Assembly (NCBI GenBank): GCA_022494885.1
Contig: JAGVSM010003960.1
Location: forward strand, 62,001-126,000
DNA length: 64,000 bases
DNA from: Micrasema longulum
Lineage: Eukaryota; Arthropoda; Insecta; Trichoptera; Brachycentridae
Direction: 5' to 3'
The notes under the pieces are model-generated. The model saw only the letters and a list, made by a program, of their open reading frames with translations. It was not told the DNA's origin and did no database searches. The position numbers and the translations under genes are program-made. Below are positions 11,531 to 21,887 of this stretch, in pieces. Within the stretch, counting starts at the first letter, position 1. Each line of letters opens with the position of its first letter.

Positions 11531-12045
11531 TCTAGATCTCCAAAAACCAAAAACCAAGTCAATATAAGTGATTTTTTAAACTTTAATCTTCTGGTATTTT
11601 TTAATGAGAAACTTTAAAGCAAATTTGTTTTCTAAAACATATTTATGTTTTTTTATTCTTAATACAACAATGTTTTTTCTTAGTTTCAAATTTTGTTTAA
11701 TGTTTCAAATGGCGGTACATTTGTTTACCCATAAATATGTTTATGATACATCATACACGAGTATGGAAAAACAACTGTAAATCTAAAGGATTTTTTAAAT
11801 AGAATAAGCAACTTTTTTATACTCGTAATTAGTAAAAATTAAGCGTGTCATTTATTGATCATAAAAATGTTATTTTAAGGATAATATAGATTGATATTTT
11901 TTAAATAATAAATTTTTTAAATAATGCCTTTACTAGATTACACTAGATTTTAATTTGAATGAATTTATTTTAAATTGATAAACCATCAGTAAAGTAAATT
12001 TTTTCCATAAATAACAAACTCTATTTTATGTTTTTTTGTAGAAAA
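11531..12045. other. AT-rich stretch, nothing recognised
   Basis: Only A/T-rich sequence and chance ORFs are present, with no match to the repeats defined in this window. Confidence 0.6.
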
Positions 12046-12049
12046 TAAG

Positions 12050-12425
12050 TAAAAAGGTCTAAATTTGTAAAACAGAGAAAAAAACATTTTTAAGGTGGGA
12101 ATATGGAAGTCTAGGCATTGACAGTGCGTATGACTTTTCATTGGCTGGTTTACACACTGTGTAACATTTACCATTCTGCCTATGTGTTATCATCCACATT
12201 TCCTCAACTCTTCCATCTGTTGACTTTCGTGCAGTAAAAAAGCTGAAACCTTTATCGTGTGGGTGAGATCCTTCCGGCTGAACCAATTTACCAACAAGGC
12301 AAAGCCTGAAAACAATTTTCTAATTTTTATACTTCTCTTACCAGTTAGTGAATTCAATAATATTTTGAGTATGTCCAAATGTTTGCGGACTTGCTGAATT
12401 TTTCTTCTAGGGAGTTATTTAGGAA
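12050..12425 (+). mobile_element. RepA copy
   Basis: It runs from taaatttgtaaaacagagaa through gggaatatggaagtctaggc, ctttcattggctggtttaca, cttccatctgttgactttcg and cttctcttaccag to the outer terminus tttgagtatgtccaaatgtt, then tctagggagttattt. It is one nearly complete arm plus one terminus. Confidence 0.75.
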
Positions 12426-12940
12426 GCCAATAGGTATTTATAAGTAATACAGATATTTTTTATTTATTTTCTTAGTGCAACATGTTTTCTTACTGTCCCT
12501 TAACTCTGATGCGGTGAGAAAGAAAATCTTTATTATTACAGAAATTAGGAGTTAATGCTATTTGCTTTGAAAAAGGGAATGAAAAATTTTGAGATAGTAA
12601 TAACTTTATTTCATCATATTTAGAATTACCGTAGTTTACCTCTTGCATACGTAAGTATCTTATATAGGCGCCACGGTACGATGTAACATCTGTCACTAAT
12701 TTAACATTTTCATTTCAGCCGATGAATATTCTGATGTTTTGATTATTTTCTATGCTTGTAAACCATGCTTGACTTGCAGTGGTGACTTGGCTAATTTACC
12801 ACTCGATTAGTTTCTGTTAATTAGGTAATGAATACTGATTTTTACGCGTCGAATATTTTTACCACGACAGAACTGACATTACTGTTTCTAAGCCGTGTTA
12901 GAAACAAAATATGTTTAAAACACCGAGGCATAATTAAATA
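12426..12940. other. Unassigned stretch
   Basis: No gene or repeat was recognised. Short ORFs on the minus strand lack family features. Confidence 0.5.
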
Positions 12941-12944
12941 TCTA

Positions 12945-13170
12945 ATGCTTCATAGAACGATTGTTTGAAATGACGTTTTGAAAAACGAGCATTTTCGCGT
13001 CAACATTGCTGTGAAAAACGCGTACTAGATAAAAAAAGACTAACTGTCTATGCCTGTTTAGCGAAATTTCAAAGCTGTTTATCGCATTTGCTGGCGACAA
13101 GTTAGGTTCCGGAACTTGGAACACAAGACAAGTGCTTATTGCTGCATCTTGTCAATACATATATATCAAT
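12945..13170 (+). repeat. RepF, copy 1
   Basis: Shared with 60225-60490 in the same orientation: ttcatagaacga..gtttgaaat, cgcgtcaacattgc, gacaagttaggttccggaac, then tgctgcatct and a (ta)-rich end. The two copies are clearly diverged. I cannot define termini or a class. Confidence 0.65.
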
Positions 13171-13754
13171 GGTTTAACATATTTTTTAACAGAAGAGTTT
13201 ATGATGTATGGGGTAGTTTCGAAAAAGAGAATCGTAAAAATAGAACAACGGGCATGGTAACTTTCTGTTTACAACTGTTATCATGTCAAGGCAATATAAG
13301 GATCGCTAAGTTATTTACTACGAATGCTTTCCAAGAGTCTTAATTACGCTTACCTGCATTGAAATCTGTGCTCAGCTCAAGAGTCATCAATGTTTTCATT
13401 TGTATGCAGCAAAAAAAAAAGTACAACACAATTTTTATAGAATCAGATTGAGATACGAGTAGGTATGTAGTTGTACAGTTTATGATATGGACGAACTTGC
13501 GAAACAAATGCTCTCGAGTTGTTGACGTTCTGTACGTCTACAATTGAAAATTTGTCAGCTGTTTTTGCCAGAACTACGGGATGCGAACCTAACACGAAGG
13601 ATCAACAGCAATTGGTAGCCGATAGGCAGATCTGAAAGCTGCTTATGTATGCAATATAATCAACTACTGAGCAGTCATATAATAAATAATTCAATTCCAT
13701 TGAGCATCTTATTTAAAATAACAGATTTTCAAAGAAAAATCAAAAAGCATTAAC
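13171..13754. other. Unassigned stretch
   Basis: No coding or repeat assignment. One 75-codon ORF (13116-13343) overlaps RepF and has no recognisable family. Confidence 0.5.
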
Positions 13755-14415
13755 AGTGTTTTAAGTATGTACAAATGTTTGTAGACAGGCTGGATTTTTT
13801 CCCCAGCAAGTTATTTTAATCTAAATTTGAATCTGGGATAGAACACATTTTTGAGATAGGAACATGAAAGTCTAAGTATTAACAGGGCTTATGATCTGTC
13901 ATTGGCTAGTTACATGGCCATTTTACACACTGTGTAATTTTCACTATTCTGCCTATATTTAAACATCTACATTTCCACAACTCTTGCATCTGTTGACTTT
14001 TGTGAAGTAAAAGAGTTGAAGCTTTTATTATGTGGCTGATATTCATCCGGCTAAACCACTAAACCTACTAGGTAACGCCTGAGAACAATTGAAATTTAGC
14101 CTGTCTGCAAACATTTGGACATACATTTGGTATACGAAGAAAAAAAATCGTTTTCAGGCGTCGCTTTGTAGGTAAAATGGTTCAACCGGATGAATCTCAC
14201 TCACATGATAAAGGTTTCAGCTTTTTTTACTTCACAACAGTCAACGGATGGAAGAGTTGAGGATATTCTCACATTTGTTGATGATCAAACTTATGATGAT
14301 TGGTGAATGTTACACAGTGTATAAAGTAGGCACCTAAACCAGCCAATGACAGGTCATACGCACTGTAAACGCCTAGACTTCCATATTCCGTTCGCAAAAA
14401 TGTTTCCCCTTTCTG
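13755..14415. mobile_element. RepA palindromic (foldback) copy
   Basis: The left half (13755-14090) reads in RepA plus order: ttttaagtatgtacaaatgt, gatctgtcattggctagtta, cacactgtgtaattttcac. The right half (14100-14415) repeats the same motifs inverted: gtctgcaaacatttggac, gttttcaggcgtcgctttg, ccagccaatgacaggtcata and ccatattccgttcgc. The two arms could pair over several hundred bases with mismatches. Confidence 0.75.
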
Positions 14416-14469
14416 TTGCAAATTTAGGTAAAAACATTATTTTAAAGCCTACATTAACATTAAGAACAT

Positions 14470-14710
14470 ATTTGTGCGTGTGAAATAGAACCAGAAGCTT
14501 GGACGAGTGCTTTCGACTCGATGGCTGCTCGCAAGCGAAATTCGGAATAAGGAGCGGAGATAAGTCCGCCTCTTTGTGTAGTTATTGACGTATTCGCCTA
14601 CCATTCTTGGGCTCGTAGGTTCGAAGATTTTTTAAACTGCAATATTTCATTATTCCGAGACTGGAACCTGAAGCGTAATACTAGTCACCTCATCTTCATG
14701 TAACATCGTA
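14470..14710 (+). mobile_element. SINE-B copy
   Basis: It shows the leader gtgtgaaatagaaccagaag, the ggacgagtgctttcgactcg block, the tRNA-like head (gtccgcctctttgtgtagtt with a B-box-like gtaggttcga), then aactgcaatatttcatt and the distal cctgaagcgtaata, cacctcatcttcatgtaac. This is one of the fullest SINE-B copies here. Confidence 0.75.
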
Positions 14711-14739
14711 TTTTTTAAAAAAGAATAACCCACTTAACC

Positions 14740-14935
14740 TGTATTTTGAGGCTTGTCAGCTGGTGGGATAGAGAGAATTTAGAAGGAAGTAATGAAAAAT
14801 ACACCACAACACCCAGACCAATTGAGAAAATAATCATTCTTGGATTTTTTTCTTGCAACTGGTGGGAATCAAACCCGCGACGCCAGTTTCACAGTTGGCC
14901 GTCTTACCAACTGCGCCACGGCGCCTGTCTAACGT
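14740..14935 (-). mobile_element. SINE-D (tRNA-derived SINE)
   Basis: On the minus strand the head gccgtggcgcagttggtaag carries an A-box and gtcgcgggtttgattccca a B-box, which make a convincing 5' tRNA half and T-arm. The 3' acceptor strand does not pair with the start. The sequence runs instead into a unique body ending in a purine-rich stretch, which points to a SINE and not a functional tRNA. Confidence 0.7.
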
Positions 14936-14984
14936 ATAATAATATTTTTCTCTTGTACACAATTTAGTTATGTAAAAAATAGGG

Positions 14985-15425
14985 TAATATCACAAAACAC
15001 GAATACTGATTCAAATATGTGCAATGAATTTGGAAAAATCAATTGTATTTTCAAAATCAATATGGATATTGTTAAGAAATGTTTTCATGCATAACTTTTA
15101 AATAAAATCGTAAAAAAATATGCCTCCCAAAAACGCGACATGTTTGACCTATTTGCTTATTTTTTACAAAAAAATATAAAATAGTTTGTTATTTCCTGTA
15201 AAATAATACTTTACTGTTGGTTTATCAAAAAATTATGCCTTCAAGATTCGTGACGATGTTCTATTTCAATTTAAGCAGACTCAAATAAACTTATAAATTT
15301 AACCGAATTAAGAGATGTTAGGGGCGTGGCCAGTGCAATGAACCGTTTACGCTGGAATTTAAAATTATAAGTTCAAAAATATTTTTTATGCTTCTAATAA
15401 GTATTAAAAATATTTTATTTTTTAC
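14985..15425 (+). repeat. RepD, copy 1
   Basis: It matches 28018-28350: cacaaa.acgaatactgatt, aaaatcaatatggatat, gcgacatgtttgacc, aggggcgtggccagtgcaat and gaaccgttt, then atgcttctaataagt. It ends just before the promoter region of the split gene, so it may affect that promoter. Confidence 0.65.
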
Positions 15426-15429
15426 TCGA

Positions 15430-16035
15430 TAATATTTAATTTATTAATTTAAAATTATGAAACAAAAAAGTTATGTTTCCCTTTATCTGACAATCCGACC
15501 CTGTCACGTCAAACGTGTAGCTTCTGCGCAGAAATATTGCAAAAGTATACCTAAAGGTTCTGCCCGTGACCTAGCGGAGGCGCGCCAAAAGCAGTCGTCG
15601 ACAATAGCTAATACATCTACCAGTACTGGTTACACGGGGTAGTGGGTACGGCGACTCACCATTTTGAAAAGAAAAAATAATTAAAAACGCGGGAATTCAC
15701 AACAGTCAAAAGCGAACGCGCGGGAAAACGTCAAAGAATCAACAACTCTTGTGCCTTTTTTTACAAAGTATTCTAAATTCAAAATATGCACGCTGATAAC
15801 AAAAAAGTTTGACTTTTCACGTTTTCCGACGCGTTGAAAATGAAACAAGTCCCCAGTGTAAAAAAGTGTAGTGACTATGAATGATGTTGTTTTCTCCCCC
15901 GTTGAGGCGAACGTTCTTTTTGCCTTTTCGGAGCCAAGACAATGAAAAATTAAATTTTCTTAATAAGTGTGCCTTACGAACAGTGAGATCAAAGTGCCTT
16001 GTATACGTACTGTCGTGCCTAGCTACTCCATCATC
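15430..16035 (+). promoter_or_regulatory. Putative promoter and 5' UTR of the split secreted/receptor gene
   Basis: From about 15560 the sequence becomes GC-richer, with many CpGs (acctagcggaggcgcgcc, gaacgcgcgggaaaacg), in contrast to the AT-rich flanks. This continues to the ATG at 16036. The ATG context is ccatcatcATGA. An upstream ATG at 15877 opens a 22-codon uORF ending at 15945. No TATA box or single start site can be named with confidence. The proximity to a signal-peptide exon with a good donor supports a 5' UTR. Confidence 0.5.
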
Positions 16036-16082
16036 ATGAGGGTCTTCATTTTAATTGGACTACTTGCACTGGGTTTTGCGAG
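16036..16082 (+). CDS. Exon 1 (coding part): signal peptide of a secreted or membrane protein
   Basis: The ATG opens MRVFILIGLLALGFA, a classic signal peptide: a basic residue at position 2, a hydrophobic core and a small residue at the likely cleavage site. The exon ends in GCG AG followed by the donor GTTGGT at 16083, leaving two bases of a codon (phase 2). The only compatible exon I found is 50828-50904, whose first base completes the codon to Ser. The combined N-terminus is well formed for a secreted protein or a receptor ectodomain. The start is chosen because it gives the signal peptide; the 5' end of the exon is not defined. The donor is acceptable but not strong. Confidence 0.6.
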
Positions 16083-16289
16083 GTTGGTTACATTTGCAAT
16101 AAAAATATTTTAACTCTTTCTGAATACAATTTACAATTCTATTTTCTATTAGGTTAATTGCTGTAACTTAGATATTCTATTAGCACTATAATTAGTTAGT
16201 TTTAAATTGTCTGTTGAATCGGGTAATAATATTATTTTTATACCGAAATATTTTAGTGTCAGTGAATTGACTAGTTTTCTCCGTGTCCT

Positions 16290-16612
16290 AGTTTTGTGTG
16301 TGAAATAAAACCAGAATCCTGTACGAGGTTAAAATCCTGTAAAAGAAAATCGAGTAGAGATACGTCGTTCTCGTAGTGTAATGATTGCCACATTTGCTTA
16401 CCATACTTCAGGCCCCGGGTTCAATTGAATTGGAATGGTGGACATGAAATATTGATTTAAAATATGGTTTTGTTTTATTTATTTGTTTATGGATTGGCAA
16501 CTGAAGCGTAAGACTAATCACCTTACCCTTATGTGACAAATAATTCATATACGCTGTATTTGGTTGGTGTGCAGATAGAACCGTGATAATGATGATAATT
16601 GCCAAATTATAA
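16290..16612 (+). mobile_element. SINE-B copy
   Basis: Leader gtgtgaaataaaaccagaat, head cgttctcgtagtgtaatgat with B-box-like gccccgggttcaattga, then ggacatgaaatattgattt, aactgaagcgtaagactaat, caccttacccttatgtgac and a gataatgatgataa tail. It lies just inside the inferred intron. Confidence 0.8.
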
Positions 16613-16684
16613 TCAATATTTGAATCAAAAAATATATTTTTAAAGTTATTTTATCATTTATATCAAGAGTTAATTTTTTTGGCT

Positions 16685-16905
16685 ACTATCCGTCTCGTGG
16701 TGTAGTGGTCAATGCGTTTGCTGACCATTTGAAAGGTCTTGGGTTTGATTTTTAATATGGTTGAAATAAAATATTTATTTAAAAAGCTGTTTTTACTCTA
16801 CATTATTTAATAGTCCCTTAATTGGTACCGTGAAAGAAAAAAAACAAGATACGTTATGATTAGTGTACCGATGCAGTGCCATACGCACCATTAGTTGCGG
16901 AATAC
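16685..16905 (+). mobile_element. SINE-B copy
   Basis: Head tccgtctcgtggtgtagtgg with B-box-like cttgggtttgatttt, then gaaataaaatatttattta and a distal end gatgcagtgccatacgcacc. The middle is more diverged than in the neighbouring copy. Confidence 0.7.
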
Positions 16906-17284
16906 TAATAATAAATTATAGATCAATAGTTTCATTTATTAAATTAATTAGCAATTCATCCATTTGATAAGGCTGTAATAATAAAACATGTTGTGTTCTG
17001 AAACCAGTAGGCATTTCTCATGAGTTTGCATCTGAAAATTTAAACAAAGTTCAAACAAACAAATAATTAATGAAGTACATTTTTCTTTTTCGTAAAATAA
17101 AAGATCTTTGAAATTATAAGTCAATTGAAATTTTTAAATCTTAACAATGACCGAATTGTTTGATCATTAGTAATAGTTAGTTTTGAAAAAGTATTCCCTT
17201 TTTTCATATAACAAATATTCTGGTTTAAAAATATATGTATATATTTTTTTTTAATAAAAATAAATCTTGGCATTCTTATGATTT
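16906..17284. other. AT-rich intronic stretch, nothing recognised
   Basis: No repeat match, coding signal or RNA gene was found. Confidence 0.6.
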
Positions 17285-17435
17285 ACCCAAATATTTCAAT
17301 TTCGGTGGTCATTTTCAACGAGTTATAAATAACTCACTTTTGTAAAATGGAAATCAAGTTGTGGTAGGCTGGGGTCCGTACCTCGGATTTCCTATCCATA
17401 AGTCCACGATACGAGCCACGGACCACAACCCGATT
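17285..17435 (-). mobile_element. SINE-A copy
   Basis: On the plus strand it reads as the reverse complement of SINE-A: caatttcggtggtcattttc, tggaaatcaagttgtgg, then the head tccacgatacgagccacgg. The B-box region is mutated (gtccgtacctcgga). Confidence 0.7.
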
Positions 17436-18350
17436 TTACTTTTGTTACCATTACTTTCGTTTTTTAATTATTATAAATGATTAACCCGACCTCAGGCTAG
17501 GTTGTTAGTATTAGTTAAAAATCCAAAGTAATAGTCACAATTTTTAAAACAGAATATGTTTTGTGTGACAAAGGAAAACCTCTTCAAAATTTTAACTATT
17601 TTTTTAATCTTTACTACTGATCAAACAAACGAGCCCAACTATTCAAAAAGCCAAACTGCAACCAATTAGTAACTGCACGGAAAAAATAAACGTATCCTTT
17701 AGATGCTCGTATGATAACATGATATTATTCTTCAATACATTTTCTTTTCCGTTAAATGTGTACCTAGTACAGGTTTTAAGAAATAAGAAAAAACTTACTC
17801 CCAGTTTTTATAATACCGCAAAACAAATTGAACAGAAGTTTGATTTCTGACGAACAAGTTTTAATTCAGAGTATTTTTATCAATCCCTAGATTTTTAAGA
17901 TTTATAACATGTGATAGCTAGCTATTTATATCATATTAGTTCGTACACCAGTGACCCTTGAATTCCAAAATAGAATAGTTTCATGTCACTTTCACAAACA
18001 TGTGAACATACTATGAGAAGCCATTTTTATATGTTGTGTTTGGATTTTTATATATAGTTTCCCGCCATCAAGTTTATAGTTTTATTTCATAACTTTTACA
18101 ATTTTGTTTCACAACAACAATTAAAAACTTTTAAAAACGATATAATATTATTTATAACAAAAAATTCATTGATAAATATATAATTGTTAGCATACTTTAG
18201 TTTTCATGAGGTAAATAACATTGTATACGCATTTTTGCTCATTTATTACTACATTTTATAATTTTATGTAGATTAAATTTTAATTTATATTAAAATTATT
18301 TATTGGTTGTGGACAAGTGAATTTTACTCAAGTTATCTGAGTTGGTGCTT
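17436..18350. other. AT-rich intronic stretch, nothing recognised
   Basis: No feature could be supported over these 900 bases. Confidence 0.6.
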
Positions 18351-18354
18351 AAAA

Positions 18355-18495
18355 TGCTGAAATATGTCCACTTGAGTAGAGTGATCTTTTCAATCAGTCA
18401 ATAAGTCATAAGCCCTGTAAATACCAGAGTTCCGTTCATGCTTCATAAAGTATCCTCCATTTATGTTGTTCTATCTTGTTAATCTACGAATGTAA
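18355..18495 (-). mobile_element. Degenerate RepA fragment
   Basis: The pieces caatcagtcaataagtcata, agccctgtaaatacc and tgttgttctatcttgttaat keep the RepA minus order with heavy divergence. Confidence 0.45.
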
Positions 18496-18907
18496 AATTT
18501 CCAGTAATATAATTATTTGAATTTCAAGCACACTTTTAATGTAAAATACGTATTTTTAAATGAAAACCGTCAATTTCTTTAAAGTATTTTTGAAAAACAT
18601 TATATATTACTTTGCGTATTTTACTTCACGATAAAATGGATATAAAATCTTTAAAACTCTCATATCGTCATTATTATGTCTTATTTCCCTAAAACAAGTT
18701 TTAAATGAATTTCGACAATTTACATTTTTTTTTAATCTCCTTTTTTTGGTGGTAAATGTGCTCGATTAACAATTCATTTTAATAAGATGAGACATTCATA
18801 ATGTCTTAATTTACCAAAGAAGTTTAATGGAGTAGAACTGTGACTGTAAAATAGAGAAATTATTAAAGAAAGTTTAACCAATTTAAAAATAGTTTTTTTT
18901 TTGTTGT

Positions 18908-19219
18908 TTGGAATATTTTAGTTTGTTCGGTTGGAGCGTTACATTGGTCTGTTATTATCCGAGTATTGGATCTAGGGAACGATTTGATTGCCAATTTGAA
19001 TGGTATTGTAGCGGTGTACTTGCGACGATGCACAGGAGGAAAAATGCTCCCGCCAAGTCGGCAAGGTCACGCGCGGTGAGACAGGGGAGTGGCGGTGGGG
19101 AGGGTATCAAGGCTGACCAACCGAAATACATCATCGCCCAGCTAACATCCGGCTATTACAGATATTCGGCTATTGAGAAGTTTGAACCGCCGAACGCCCC
19201 CCGAAAAACGATATCGTGA
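18908..19219 (+). other. Unassigned GC-richer ORF with splice-like borders
   Basis: An open frame of about 103 codons spans a block much richer in GC than its surroundings. A T-rich tract ending attttag at 18921 resembles an acceptor, and gcg|gtgaga near 19077 resembles a donor. The frame contains LFGWSVTLVCYYPSIG, RRKNAPAKSARSRA, a Gly-rich piece and YIIAQLTSGYYRYSAIEKFE. Taken as an exon of the split gene it would enter in phase 2 but leave in phase 0, which exon 2 cannot follow because of a stop. It may be an exon of another transcript or an old coding fragment. The family is unknown. Confidence 0.3.
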
Positions 19220-19397
19220 TTAGATAGATACTACAAATGTGTGCAAACTACTTTCTTATCCCGACTGCGGTACGGTACAAGTTGATGAAACATAACACAT
19301 TTAAACATATGAAAAAAAAAATTAGATTTCCAAATCTTTCAATATTGGCAATATTTTTTTTAGTCGTAAGTACCTTAGTTTTTATAACATGGAAAGT

Positions 19398-19450
19398 AAG
19401 CAGACCAGGCTTACGCTTCAGGTGCCAAGACAAATGGCAATGAAATGTTG
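19398..19450 (-). mobile_element. SINE-B fragment
   Basis: The segment cttacgcttcaggtgccaag, then atggcaatgaaatgttgcag is the reverse complement of the SINE-B distal part (tgcaatatttcat...ggcacctgaagcgtaag). Confidence 0.6.
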
Positions 19451-19469
19451 CAGTGACAGTAAAAAAATT

Positions 19470-19975
19470 TTTTAGTTTATCTGAGAGAGCTCATCCAACC
19501 TCTTTCACAACACGGACTATCTCTTCGTTCTAGTAACGAGAGAACCCTTTTAATACCCTGTCATCGCTCTATTTTTTTTGCCTCCTCTTTCACAGTAGTA
19601 GCCGCTCGATTGTGGAATAATCTACCCACTAATGTTAGAGACGCCCCTTCTTTATTTACATTTAAGTCAAGATTGAAATGTCACTATCTAAATATTTAAA
19701 TTGTTCCTTTATCCTTCTTCTTTCCTTCCCATCCCCTCTCCTCTCTTCATAGTATGGTGTTATTTTAATATATATATTTATTTTTGTTAATCTTTGCTTT
19801 TAATTTTTGTATAAAATTGGAAGATTCAATATGTCCATGTATTTATAATTTTCTCAAACTGAACGGTTTGGGTAGGTAGGAAGAAATTGCCTTAAGGCAA
19901 TATGCCCGCCCTTATATGTATATTTATTGTATATGTATATAAACTGTCAAATAAATAAATAAATAAAAGCTCTAG
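19470..19975 (+). pseudogene. Jockey/CR1-like non-LTR tail with 3' UTR (family J), copy 1
   Basis: A continuous frame reads ELIQPLSQHGLSLRSSNER, then ARLWNNLPTNVRDAPSLF and KSRLKCHYLNI, then a stop. RLWNNLP followed by a TFKSRLKxH motif is a hallmark of the reverse transcriptase C-terminus in Jockey/CR1-type elements. The 3' UTR includes attgccttaaggcaatatgc, and the element ends in (ataa)n at 19955-19972. Minus-strand relatives sit at 37570-37800 and 38035-38630. This copy is 5'-truncated but its tail is undisturbed. Confidence 0.8.
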
Positions 19976-20149
19976 AAAACCGATTTAAAGACCGTGGGTT
20001 TTCCTCGTACTTAAAAACCTATTCAATTTGTCTTTCAATAAATGAGTTTTTGCTTAAAAAAATTCAAAATCATAAAACTACATTACGAACAAATAATTTA
20101 TGTCAACTTTGTCCGGAAATGAATTCGGTAACTAAAGCATGGTAATTAT

Positions 20150-20447
20150 AATAATAAAAATACTTTATAGTTTTATTTAACTATTATTTATAAATTTTTT
20201 ACCAGTGACCGGGTTTCGGCGTGTCTGACATCGTCAGACTGGTGGGAGACTAAACAAATTGTTATATACAAGCGCAAGCAGGGGTTGTAAATCATGAGTT
20301 TATATAATTAAGTAAATAAAAGAAAAAGACACCAGTCTGACGATGTCGGTCATGACGAAACCCGGTCACTGGTAAAAAAAATTATTAAAAAAAATGGAAA
20401 TAAAAGTGGAATAAAACTATCAAGTATTTTTATTACTATAATTAAAA
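20150..20447. mobile_element. Foldback TIR element (MITE-like)
   Basis: The left arm runs aataataaaaatactttatag, then ttaccagtgaccgggtttcg and gacatcgtcagactggtg. The right arm is the inverse: caccagtctgacgatgtc, gaaacccggtcactggtaa, then tcaagtatttttattact. The arms extend over roughly 100 bases each with small differences and enclose a short unique core. No protein is encoded. Confidence 0.8.
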
Positions 20448-20689
20448 TGCAGTTCCACCAAGAAACTCAATATATAAAGCATAGTAATTGAACGCACAGG
20501 TTACTATACTACAAAAGGATGTTGTATCCATTCGTTATCCTTTTTCAGGATATTTGCAATCGGTTAAATATAGTAAAACCTAGAAACCCTTTATTGTAGC
20601 GCTAAATCAACCTTTCATCGTTTAATGGCTAAATCAACCTCCAGTAACTAGGGATTATTTCGTAGCACTCTACTAAAATTGAGACTTTA

Positions 20690-21075
20690 AATTAAACTAG
20701 CGAACCCGACAGACGTTGTCCTGCTCGAACGCTGGCGTCTCTACTATTAACTGGTTTAGCAACCGTTTTTTCAATGTTCGGATTATTGATAAACTATATA
20801 CTAAGTGACATTTGACATTAAGTTTGACATTTCTATCTTTTTGTTTCGTTATTGTCTGATTTGCTGTTGCCCAAAGCAAAATCAAAAAAAGATTGCAATA
20901 TCTCGTCATCCTGCGCCGTTCAACTCTTGTTTTTACGGAGTGTGTTACAGATCGTAGCACCGCCTACCGGGTCCGGGTTAAAACCATTCAGAGACCCTTT
21001 CAAACACACACAAAAAATCCATCAATATCGGTTCAGTCGTTTAGGAATTCATTTACTAAATAAAAAAAACGGACA
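20690..21075 (+). repeat. RepE copy 1 (insect interspersed repeat)
   Basis: It starts actagcgaacccgacagac followed by gttgtcctgctcgaac, and later carries ccatcaatatcggttcagtc and gtttagga. The start and the cggttcagccgtt-like segment recur in RepE copy 2 (22376-23052). Such repeats are widespread in insect introns. I do not assign the class. The 145-codon ORF here is composed of repeat sequence and is not taken as a gene. Confidence 0.6.
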
Positions 21076-21154
21076 ATGTTTTCGTATTTTTATCGCGTTG
21101 ATGCCCATGTTACAACTGTCCGATGTAAATATGTACCTGTACATAATACAGAAG

Positions 21155-21475
21155 AACTCCGTTTATTTGAACTCCAGTCATCCGGATTGGCGAATATCCG
21201 GATCGTCATCAAGAAATAAATCAGAACAAAAATACGTCGCTGCTCGTAAACGAGTTTTTCCGTCAAAGCAGTTAACCGTTTTTACGTAAATTTTTCATTT
21301 TATTCCAATTCGCTGTTTTATTTAAAAAGTAATAAAAAACTGATCTGACACAATTTTTATGTTTTTTTTTTAAAACATTGCTTTAATATAATGGTTAATC
21401 AGGATGTTATCCAGATTTTCGCATATCCGGATAACATATGGCACTCATTAATCCGGAAAATTTGAGTTTTTCAGT
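21155..21475. mobile_element. Pogo/Tigger-like MITE (Tc1/mariner group), tentative
   Basis: The left end carries aactccgtttatttgaactc and catccggattggcgaatatc. The right end inversely carries catatccggataacatatgg and taatccggaaaatttgag. Repeated tatccggat motifs near both ends resemble pogo/Tigger termini. No transposase remains. Confidence 0.45.
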
Positions 21476-21479
21476 CTAT

Positions 21480-21870
21480 AGAGATATGTTTTATATGTTT
21501 TGTTTTCCACTGTTGATTTTTAGATATGAAATTCTTACAGCGATAAAATCAAGATAACTTACATTTTTTTAATGCAATTAATATCCTTGACTCTTATAAA
21601 TTTACTCACCTACATTTAAATAATACCTTTTGTCTACATATTTTATAATGTTATAATTTTTTAAAATATTTCATTATTTTTTACTTACTTACTTTAATGT
21701 AATATTTTATTTTTATTTATTTATATGTATAAAGCACAATGCTATTCAAATATTTTATAAGAAACATATTTATTAGACCTACATTTCAACTTTTGTAATG
21801 AAACACTAGAATTGTAATTTTTTGCCTGTCATGTAAAAGCCCCCTGGGAGTATATATAAATATATTTCAA
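21480..21870 (+). repeat. AT-rich repeat shared with 35455-36110
   Basis: The segment with gttttccactgttgattttt, cagcgataaaatcaagataa and ttactcacctacatttaaat, ending near gtcatgtaaaagccccctgg, parallels 35455-35595 plus 35861-36110 in order and spacing. The class is unknown. It may be the 3' UTR of a retroelement or part of the adjoining element. Confidence 0.5.
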
Positions 21871-21887
21871 TAATTGAAAATTAACTT

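Noticed and set aside
14855..14935. Minus-strand tRNA-like sequence with clear A- and B-boxes
   Set aside because: The 3' acceptor strand does not pair with the 5' end and the sequence continues into a SINE body, so it is a SINE head.
20852..21289. 145-codon plus-strand ORF
   Set aside because: It lies across two repeats (RepE and the pogo-like element), and its peptide is a translation of their termini.
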